From an uncultured Bacteroidaceae bacterium (lineage in GTDB: Bacteria; Bacteroidota; Bacteroidia; Bacteroidales; Bacteroidaceae): a stretch of DNA of 64,000 bases. The notes under the pieces are model-generated. The model did no database searches. It was not told where the DNA came from and saw only the letters and a program-made list of their open reading frames with translations. The stretch is from assembly GCA_905233765.1 (NCBI GenBank), contig CAJOCU010000002.1, positions 1 through 64,000 of the forward strand, written 5' to 3'. The position numbers and the translations under genes are program-made. Of this stretch, positions 57,656-64,000 are shown piece after piece. The number at the start of each line of letters is the position of its first letter. Within the stretch, counting starts at the first letter, position 1.

Positions 57656-59770
57656 ATGGAGATCATGCAATATAGACCGCAGCTGGCTGGTGAATGGGAT
57701 GCTTTTGTACAGGATTCCAAGAATGGTACGTTCCTCCTCGAACGCCGTTTCATGGATTATCATTCCGATCGCTACTCGGACTGCTCACTAATGGTCTATG
57801 AGGACCGCGAACTCTGTGCTTTGTTTCCAGCCAACTGGGTGGAGGAGGAGGGAACCATCTATTCGCATCAGGGATTGACATACGGTGGCTTGATCATGAC
57901 AAGTGCCGTCACTCAGCATCAAGTGCTGGCGATGATGCAAGCTATCATGAAGTGGTACATGGATTACTTGCAAGCTCGGCGCATGGTATATAAGCCTATA
58001 CCTTATATATATAGTACATGTGCTGCGCAGGAAGACTTGTATGCGCTGTTCCGTGCTCATGCTCGTCTGGTGAGTCGGGGCGTGAGCAGCGTTGTGGCAA
58101 TGCAGAATCCGTTGCAGATGCGCAAATTACGTCTGCGTGGAGCTCGCAAGGCGATTGACAATGGCTTGTACATAGATCGCATGGTGGAGGAGGACTGGGC
58201 GACGCTTCAGGAGTTCTGGGTATTGCTGACAGAGGTGCTGGAGGAGTACCACCATGTAAGTCCCGTGCACTCATTTGAGGAGATGCAGTTGCTGATGTCA
58301 CGTTTTCCTCAGCAGATTAAATTGTTCCTGGTGCGCAGAGAGCGTCAGGTGGTTGCAGGATGTCTGGTGTTCGTGACACGACAAGTGGCACATATTCAAT
58401 ATATAGCTTCGGGCGAGCAGGGCCGTGAGCTAGGCGCTTTAGACTTGCTGTTCCGCCATCTCATTAATGAGCGCTACAAGCAGATGTCTTATCTGGACTT
58501 CGGAATCTCTACGGAGCAGGGAGGCCTGTGGCTAAACGATGGACTGATCTTCCAGAAGGAAGGCTTTGGAGCTCGTGCTGTTTGCTATGATACGTACGAA
58601 TTAGAGTTGGACCGAACCTTGATCAGACAGATGGCTCCTTCTGAGGCAGAAGCTCCCCATGACATTCGTTTCCTGGATCTAAAACGCTTGAACAACAGTT
58701 TTGAACCTCAACTGAGTGAAGCTGTGACGCGCGTTGTACGAGGCGGCAGATATCTGCAAGGGAATTATGTGGCTGATTTTGAACGTCATTTCGCCAATTA
58801 CATAGGTGTCAAGCATTGTGTCCTTTGTGGCAATGGGCTGGAAGCATTAACACTGATCCTGCGTGCTTTCAAGCAACTGAACTGGTGGCCGGACGATAGT
58901 GAGGTGATCGTGCCTGCTAACACGTTTATTGCTACCATTTTGGCCATACGGGAGGCTCGACTGAAGCCGGTTTTATGCGAACCCAAGTTGAGTGACTATC
59001 TGATAGATGTTGAACAGCTGGAGAAGCTGCGCAACGAGCGTACAGTGGCTGTGCTACCGGTGCATCTCTATGGCCGTGTTTGTGACATGGAGTTTATCAA
59101 AGCCTATGCTGCCACTCATCATTTGGTGGTAATAGAAGATGCTGCACAAGCGCACGGAGCATTGCAGGATGGCGTGCGAGCGGGAGCATTGGGTCAAGCT
59201 GCGGCATTCAGTTTCTATCCGGCCAAGAATTTAGGAGCACTTGGCGATGCAGGTGCCGTGACCACCAACGACGATACACTGGCTCAGACTGTACGTATGA
59301 TGAGTAACTATGGATCGCAAGAGAAATATGTTCATGAGATTCCGGGTATGAATTCGCGCACGGATGAACTGCAAGCCGCGGCGTTGGATGTGAAGTTGCC
59401 TCGTCTGGATGCAGATAATGCCCGTCGAAGGGAGATTGCCCGACGCTTTATGACAGGCGTAGATAACCCGCTCATTGTGGAACCTGTCATGCCAACACAC
59501 GAGGAGGAACATGTCTTCTATGTTTTCCCCATTAGAACTAAATATCGCGACCAACTGATCTCGTGGTTACGGACTCAGGGCATCGAGACACTGATTCACT
59601 ATCCGATACCTCCACACAAACAACTGGCATTGGCGGATATGAACACCATAAAGCTGCCAATTACAGAACAAATCCACAAGGAAATATTGAGCCTTCCCAT
59701 CTCACCCATGATGAGTGACGCAGAAGTCGATTATGTCATTTCAGCTATCAACCAATTCAATATTAACTGA
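57656..59770 (+). CDS. fdtB: GNAT acyltransferase-DegT/DnrJ aminotransferase fusion
   Basis: 704 residues from ATG 57656. Residues 1-about 330 are an acyltransferase of the GNAT/FemAB type ([81 protein letters not shown]). Residues about 345-704 are a PLP sugar aminotransferase ([53 protein letters not shown] lysine in [17 protein letters not shown] about 524). FdtB makes dTDP-3-amino-3,6-dideoxy sugar; the acyltransferase could N-acylate it or act in trans. Normal FdtC is a left-handed-helix enzyme, so the GNAT-type partner is unusual. Confidence 0.88.
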   Translation: MEIMQYRPQLAGEWDAFVQDSKNGTFLLERRFMDYHSDRYSDCSLMVYEDRELCALFPANWVEEEGTIYSHQGLTYGGLIMTSAVTQHQVLAMMQAIMKWYMDYLQARRMVYKPIPYIYSTCAAQEDLYALFRAHARLVSRGVSSVVAMQNPLQMRKLRLRGARKAIDNGLYIDRMVEEDWATLQEFWVLLTEVLEEYHHVSPVHSFEEMQLLMSRFPQQIKLFLVRRERQVVAGCLVFVTRQVAHIQYIASGEQGRELGALDLLFRHLINERYKQMSYLDFGISTEQGGLWLNDGLIFQKEGFGARAVCYDTYELELDRTLIRQMAPSEAEAPHDIRFLDLKRLNNSFEPQLSEAVTRVVRGGRYLQGNYVADFERHFANYIGVKHCVLCGNGLEALTLILRAFKQLNWWPDDSEVIVPANTFIATILAIREARLKPVLCEPKLSDYLIDVEQLEKLRNERTVAVLPVHLYGRVCDMEFIKAYAATHHLVVIEDAAQAHGALQDGVRAGALGQAAAFSFYPAKNLGALGDAGAVTTNDDTLAQTVRMMSNYGSQEKYVHEIPGMNSRTDELQAAALDVKLPRLDADNARRREIARRFMTGVDNPLIVEPVMPTHEEEHVFYVFPIRTKYRDQLISWLRTQGIETLIHYPIPPHKQLALADMNTIKLPITEQIHKEILSLPISPMMSDAEVDYVISAINQFNIN

Positions 59771-59774
59771 ATCC

Positions 59775-60611
59775 ATGAAGATTTTTGTGCTGATTTCAAC
59801 CATTGACCGCCGTGTGCTACGCATTCCTGATACAATAATGATGCCCGAACCGGACGTATACTATGTGGTTGTGTGGCAGCATTCTCATGATGTTGAGATG
59901 GAAGATATCGACATCACGCCTTTGCAAATACGAAAGGATGTCACACTAGTAACGATACCAGGAAAAGGACTGTCGCACAGTCGTAACATAGCGATGAAGA
60001 CAGCTGCTGACATGCTGGCAGATGCCTATGAGGATGCCGTTTTTGTCATAGCAGATGATGATGTTCGCTTCAAGAGTAACGCATTTGGGCTCATCAATTC
60101 CTTCTATTTGCAACACACGGAGGTGGACATGGCATTGATGCGAATGCGCTCTATTATGGACAGGCATTACTTCAAAAAATACCCGAATGAACTTATCGAT
60201 TTCCGCAAACGTCCACGTAGCTATTATCCAGCCTCCTGGGAGATGACATTCCGTGTAGGGGCCTATCGCGCAGGCATCCGATTCGATACGAGGTTCGGTC
60301 TAGGAGCAGAGAAACTCTGTGCCGGCGAAGAGGACATCTTTATTGCGGATGCTTTAGAGGCTCATTTGCGGATTGCAGTTGCTCCGATAGATATCGGTTA
60401 CACGCGTCCTCTCACGACGGGTCATCGCACTTTCGATACCAAGGTGTTACGTTCTCGTGGTGCCGTCTATGGATATACCAGGTCTCTACCGGGCGCATTT
60501 ATTCGAAGCGTACGTGAGGCCTTGTCGCTATCGATACGTCAGCGAACCAGATTCAGTCCTCTTTTCCGCAAGATATGGTATGGGGTCAAATACATCAGGA
60601 ATGCATCATAG
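59775..60611 (+). CDS. Glycosyltransferase family 2-type protein
   Basis: 278 residues from ATG 59775 (MKIFVLISTIDRRVLRIPDTIMMPEPDVYYVVVWQHSHD). GT-A elements: ISTIDRR, KGLSHSRNIAMKTA, and the metal-binding VFVIADDDVRF; FGLGAEKLCAGEEDIFIADALE is the acceptor region. Transfers a sugar in a surface polysaccharide pathway. Four nt after the aminotransferase gene, thus in the same operon. Confidence 0.8.
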   Translation: MKIFVLISTIDRRVLRIPDTIMMPEPDVYYVVVWQHSHDVEMEDIDITPLQIRKDVTLVTIPGKGLSHSRNIAMKTAADMLADAYEDAVFVIADDDVRFKSNAFGLINSFYLQHTEVDMALMRMRSIMDRHYFKKYPNELIDFRKRPRSYYPASWEMTFRVGAYRAGIRFDTRFGLGAEKLCAGEEDIFIADALEAHLRIAVAPIDIGYTRPLTTGHRTFDTKVLRSRGAVYGYTRSLPGAFIRSVREALSLSIRQRTRFSPLFRKIWYGVKYIRNAS

Positions 60612-60663
60612 ACGATGACAAATGATACATAAAGACTGACAGATTCATCATTAGCAATTCGAA

Positions 60664-61602
60664 ATGAAACTAAGTATTGTAGTACCTGTTTGGAACCGTG
60701 CGAGTTGGGTGCGGAAAACGTTGGACAGCATTGCCGCCTCCACGCATCATGGTTTCGAGTTGCTGATTGTAGATAATGGCAGCACTGATGATAGCCTATC
60801 AGTCTGCGAACTTTGGGCATGGGAACATCGTGATGATGGATTTCCCATTCGTGTGCTGACGGAACTGCAACATGGTGCTGCTGCGGCACGAAACAGGGGG
60901 CTGATGGAGTGCCAGACCGAGTTCATTTACTTCTTCGATAGCGACGACCAGTTCTCGTGTGACTTCGTTGCTACGATATTGCCCTCGCTATCGTCGGATT
61001 TGGATTTGATATGCGTGCCTGTTCGTCAAGAGGTGAAAGGGCAGTTGCGAACACGTGCTTACCAGCCCTGTGGTGATATTCATGTTCATCTCTTGAACTC
61101 GATGTTGAATACATTGAGTATGGTGCTACGGACAGATTATTTACGGAATATTGGTGGATGGAATGAAGCCCTTGGCACTTGGGATGACTGGGAACTCGGG
61201 GTACGTGTGCTATTGGGACGGCCTCGAATGCAATGGATGACGGAGAAGGCGTATCACCATGTCATCGTGCATCCCGACAGCCAGACGGGCAAGAGTTTCT
61301 CATCAACATTATCCAATATCCTGAAAGCAATGTCTGTTGTGATTCGTGAACTTCGGAATGCCAATTTTTCATCTGAAAAAGAACGAACGAAAAGCATGTC
61401 TGCCATATACTTCCGTTCCTGCATCTTATCTGGTAAGTTATTACATGAAAAAAACAGGGAAGGAGCGCGCGAATTCCACACAATGGCTATGGGCTGTTCA
61501 GAATCTATAAAGTCCTGGCGGAAATGGTGTGGCGCTTCTTTAAGGGTATATACCACTTTGGGAGGCCGTGGGGCTTGGAGGTTCGCGCTACGACTATGCT
61601 GA
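60664..61602 (+). CDS. Glycosyltransferase family 2
   Basis: 312 residues. Starts MKLSIVVPVWNRASWVRKTLDSIAASTHHGFELLIVDNGSTDDS, with the DxD-like FIYFFDSDDQF and GTWDDWELGVRVLLG. Its C-terminal 9 nt overlap the end of the opposite-strand gene. Probable polysaccharide glycosyltransferase. Confidence 0.88.
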   Translation: MKLSIVVPVWNRASWVRKTLDSIAASTHHGFELLIVDNGSTDDSLSVCELWAWEHRDDGFPIRVLTELQHGAAAARNRGLMECQTEFIYFFDSDDQFSCDFVATILPSLSSDLDLICVPVRQEVKGQLRTRAYQPCGDIHVHLLNSMLNTLSMVLRTDYLRNIGGWNEALGTWDDWELGVRVLLGRPRMQWMTEKAYHHVIVHPDSQTGKSFSSTLSNILKAMSVVIRELRNANFSSEKERTKSMSAIYFRSCILSGKLLHEKNREGAREFHTMAMGCSESIKSWRKWCGASLRVYTTLGGRGAWRFALRLC

Positions 61603-62538
61603 GAGATGCTTCCTGAAGAGGGCTATGAAATCACTGCAGATGGAATAGAGCTTCCGCAGAGAACGTGACGGCAAAGCAAGAAACAATCTTTTTTTCAGAG
61701 GTAAACTACGATTTATAGACTGTAGGTCGGCTTGTATCCCCTGATAGAAGTTGCTATTGATCCATTCTTTTTTTGAACTGGCTACGGCTATGGTAAAGAG
61801 ATTGTCCAAGCGATCCAAGACAGTGTCGTAAAGATACTGATCACGTTGCTTAAGAGGTATTGCCGCGACTCTTAGCTCATGAATCCTTGCAGCATAGGTG
61901 GCTGTCCAACGGAAGGTACTGCAGGCATGGTCGTCGCCCTTTAGGTACACTTGATCATAAACAATTCGTACAGGCAGCGTTGTTGAGAAGACGAGTCGTA
62001 ACCAGAAGATGTAGTCCTCGCCCATGCGTATGTCTGAAGGTACAGCAAACATCGCTGCGGTAAGTATTGCACGACGATAGAGACTTCCCCAAGGAAGTCC
62101 GATGGCGCCTTCACCACGAACGGCCAAATGGCGAAAGTCGCTCATGGGGATTGTTGTTCGATGCTCGTTACGAAGGGTGTAGCCATTGCCTAATACAATG
62201 TCCGTTGAATTATCCGCGGCGGCCAGGAGCGTTGCCAGAGCGTGAGAAGGGAGGGTGTCATCGGCATCGACGAAGGTAAGCCATGTGCCCGTGGCGGCGG
62301 CTACACCCGTTGCTCGTGCGGGATTGGGACCTTGGTTTTCCTGATGGAGTACACGGATGCGCGAGTCGATAGAGGCTAGATGGTGACATAGAGAAAGGCT
62401 GCTATCAGCGCTCCCATCGTCAACAAGTATCAGTTCAAAGGACGTCAGGGTCTGGGATAGGACACTGTTAACGCACTTCGTGAGTGTGTCTTCTGCCTGA
62501 TAGACTGGAATAACGACTGATAGGATGGGGGATGTCAT
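61594..62538 (-). CDS. Glycosyltransferase family 2
   Basis: 314 residues. MTSPILSVVIPVYQAEDTLTKCVNSVLSQTLTSFELILVDDGSADSS and TFVDADDTLPSHAL give the GT-A signature and DxD; IRMGEDYIFWLRLVF is the usual acceptor motif. Opposite orientation to its neighbours; its stop overlaps the plus-strand gene by 9 nt (61594-61602). Upstream partner at 62552. Confidence 0.9.
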   Translation of the reverse strand: MTSPILSVVIPVYQAEDTLTKCVNSVLSQTLTSFELILVDDGSADSSLSLCHHLASIDSRIRVLHQENQGPNPARATGVAAATGTWLTFVDADDTLPSHALATLLAAADNSTDIVLGNGYTLRNEHRTTIPMSDFRHLAVRGEGAIGLPWGSLYRRAILTAAMFAVPSDIRMGEDYIFWLRLVFSTTLPVRIVYDQVYLKGDDHACSTFRWTATYAARIHELRVAAIPLKQRDQYLYDTVLDRLDNLFTIAVASSKKEWINSNFYQGIQADLQSINRSLPLKKRLFLALPSRSLRKLYSICSDFIALFRKHLSA

Positions 62539-62551
62539 GTACCTCTGATGG

Positions 62552-63700
62552 TTACGCGTTCATATATAGACTTTCATATTGTTGAGCCACATGCAGATGA
62601 TCATGATGACGACGGATGTACTCGATGCTTTCGGATTGAAGCCTCTTAATATTCTCGGGATGCTCAATCAGTGTATGACAAATCTGGTCATAAACATCTT
62701 GCTCTGTTGGCTGAACATTGATAATAGGACGTAACGATTGTTCTCCCAATAGCTCGTACTGCTCTTCTTCGCCGCCTCCGACAAGAATCAGCCCCTTAGC
62801 CATTGCAAGCAGTCCATTCATGCCTGGCGTATAGCTGTAGAGTTGGTCGAGAAGGACATGAGAGGTGTTCATCATCTGCTCATATTTCGCGTAAAGAACG
62901 TTCTCTGCTTTTATTATATGAACGCGCGACGGATAGTCATGCTGCAGTCGCTCAAGGGCCGTGAGCATAATATCGGTGCCTTTGTAGGCAGAACGCTCTT
63001 TTTGAATGCCGATGAAGAAGTTGAGAGCCCCTTCCCGGCCTCCCCCCATAGGGGCAGAGACGTTCTGGACGGAAGCTGCGTTGATGGTTTGTGTGGGAGT
63101 GACAGCGGAGCGGTTGATAGGAAAAGGAATAAAATGGGCCTTTGACAGAAAGAAGGGACGATAGCACATCTCATACTCGTAGAGACCGGTGATGATTCCG
63201 TCACAATCCTCGGCGATGCGACGATTGAGTTCACCCTTGGGGCCATTGAGCCAATCGGCAATCATCGTATGCATGAAGGGGTAGTCGCGAAGCTGTGAAC
63301 CGAAGTTAAAGTCAGAGTAGCGGAAGGTCTTACAGTCCATGCCCACCTTCACCCAATAATGGTCGATGCCGAAAGCACCGAGGAAGACACGCCCGTTGTG
63401 ACGACGAAGGTAGCGATAGAACGGCCAGATGCGCTCGGCACGGAGGTCAAGGAAAACGGGATTGATGAGTTGGACGATGTCGTAACCGCGGAGACGGGGG
63501 AATGTCTTCGCGAGATCAACGATATAGTTGAGAGTAGAGCGTTTTGAGTTTAGAGATCCTCGCTGGAGGTTGATATCACGTGGATAATTCTTCCAGCCAT
63601 CTCCATTTGAAACGACAGTGACGTGATGTCCAAGGGCACGCAAGCCTTCGGCCAAGGTCCAATGGACGTTTGAATATTCTCCTATGAGAAGGATCTTCAT
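62552..63700 (-). CDS. Glycosyltransferase (GT-B, family 1/4 type)
   Basis: 382 residues. N-terminal Rossmann-like start MKILLIGEYSNVHWTLAEGLRALGHHVTVVSNGDGW; the C-terminal half has SYTPGMNGLLAMAKGLILVGGGEEEQYELL, the donor-site region of GT-B enzymes. Two in-frame inserts of repeat origin: SLNSKRSTLN (63526-63556) and SVQNVSAPMGGGREGALN (63021-63062). Precedes the GT2 gene by 13 nt on the same strand; probably for surface glycan. Confidence 0.85.
   Translation of the reverse strand: MKILLIGEYSNVHWTLAEGLRALGHHVTVVSNGDGWKNYPRDINLQRGSLNSKRSTLNYIVDLAKTFPRLRGYDIVQLINPVFLDLRAERIWPFYRYLRRHNGRVFLGAFGIDHYWVKVGMDCKTFRYSDFNFGSQLRDYPFMHTMIADWLNGPKGELNRRIAEDCDGIITGLYEYEMCYRPFFLSKAHFIPFPINRSAVTPTQTINAASVQNVSAPMGGGREGALNFFIGIQKERSAYKGTDIMLTALERLQHDYPSRVHIIKAENVLYAKYEQMMNTSHVLLDQLYSYTPGMNGLLAMAKGLILVGGGEEEQYELLGEQSLRPIINVQPTEQDVYDQICHTLIEHPENIKRLQSESIEYIRRHHDHLHVAQQYESLYMNA
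63021..63062. repeat. G/C-rich hairpin repeat, copy 11 (inside glycosyltransferase)
   Basis: AGAGCCCCTTCCCGGCCTCC then CCCCATAGGGGCAGAGACG; encodes SVSAPMGGGREGALN-like residues that are not family conserved. Confidence 0.65.
63526..63556. repeat. AT-rich repeat inside the glycosyltransferase
   Basis: GTTGAGAGTAGAGCGTTTTGAGTTTAGAG-type units, encoding SLNSKRSTLN; the same kind as in gltD. Confidence 0.6.
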
Positions 63701-63703
63701 CCG

Positions 63704-64000
63704 CTATTTGATGAGAACTTTGCGGCCGTCAAGGATATAGATGCCTTTGCGCAAGTTACCCTTTGAGATACGACGACCGGATAGATCATAGATGTCGTTG
63801 GACTTGGACGTGGGGACGGATAAGGTGGGCTCTATGCCTGTGACTGCCTCAGGAACTTCAACGAGCGTAAGTGTGAAGTGGTCGGCACTCCACCAAGCGG
63901 TTTTAGATGCATCCATTTGCATGGAGATCGTAAGGGTCTCACCCGTTTTTACCTTGATAGGCTTGGTAACCACATCCTGCCATCCTTGCGGATATTTTGC
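63704..64000 (-). CDS. Secreted protein, C-terminal fragment (cut by window edge)
   Basis: The frame is open to the window edge; 98 residues are visible. It reads AKYPQGWQDVVTKPIKVKTGETLTISMQMDASKTAWWSADHFTLTLVE, an immunoglobulin or carbohydrate-binding-like beta domain, and ends TSKSNDIYDLSGRRISKGNLRKGIYILDGRKVLIK, a C-terminal tail typical of Prevotella secreted or cell-surface proteins and similar to type IX secretion sorting domains. The GTG at 63973 is not a real start because the frame continues upstream. Host enzyme or adhesin is unknown. Confidence 0.65.
   Translation of the reverse strand, partial: AKYPQGWQDVVTKPIKVKTGETLTISMQMDASKTAWWSADHFTLTLVEVPEAVTGIEPTLSVPTSKSNDIYDLSGRRISKGNLRKGIYILDGRKVLIK

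Overview
The window looks like the chromosome of a Bacteroidales bacterium, most likely Prevotellaceae (Prevotella/Segatella/Xylanibacter type). This rests on many promoters of the Bacteroidota type (TAnnTTTG near -7, often with TTTG or TTG 19-21 nt upstream), start codons without strong Shine-Dalgarno sequences, the DapL route to diaminopimelate, gene sequences that read as Bacteroidales orthologues, and the short repeats described below. No CRISPR array, rRNA operon, insertion sequence or prophage was recognised.

Layout. 1-4.5 kb (mostly minus): a truncated surface protein, a small membrane protein, a lipoprotein with a C-terminal HTH, a Crp/Fnr stub, and an AT-rich four-gene operon made of an MqsR-like toxin, a Panacea/SocA-type antitoxin, a deoxyribosyltransferase/TIR-like protein and an unknown protein. 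4.6-30.8 kb: a nitrogen and glutamine block. On the minus strand are dapF-dapL-gltB-gltD and glnK-amtB-beta-barrel. On the plus strand are purF-pyrG-EamA-asnB-carA/carB'-glmS, so seven glutamine-dependent systems lie within about 22 kb. Lrp-metY-cysK-msrA (sulfur amino acids and repair) follow. 31-39 kb: a Gpx-nitroreductase fusion, a periplasmic HAD phosphatase, tcdA (frameshifted), an AraC regulator, a ferritin-like protein with two small genes, a ZIP transporter and a CcsA/ResB pair. 39-49 kb: a type I restriction-modification island (hsdM, two accessory genes, hsdS, a Fic gene, an hsdR stub, a BRO-N-Fic fusion gene, hsdR), preceded by four palindromes phased at exactly 22 bp. 49-57 kb: a RelB/DinJ antitoxin with a broken PIN toxin, a solute-binding lipoprotein, a Y-family polymerase with its YolD-like partner, a triple alpha/beta-hydrolase, then gpx-ohrR-ferritin-like and two tRNAs (Ser-GCT, Glu-CTC). 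57-64 kb: a dTDP-3-amino-sugar and glycosyltransferase cluster, probably for surface polysaccharide, and the end of a secreted protein.

Two themes run through the window. (1) Short repeats occur between genes and also in frame inside conserved genes. One family is a G/C-rich hairpin whose translations resemble [11 protein letters not shown] or TPLPLREGAG; it lies inside gltD, gltB, dapL, a barrel gene, purF (twice), carA, the carA/carB junction, resB and a glycosyltransferase. The other is AT-rich heptad-like repeats, present between many genes and inside gltD, carA and a glycosyltransferase. (2) Several conserved genes are broken: gltB (about -11 nt), tcdA (about -10 nt), carB (second half missing, fused to carA), a PIN toxin (internal deletion), a Crp stub, a nifJ fragment and an hsdR stub. 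These indicate either real gene decay and deletion or assembly faults, and read mapping would separate the two.

Coordinates, translations and motifs were read by eye. Family names come from recognised motifs and not from database searches.
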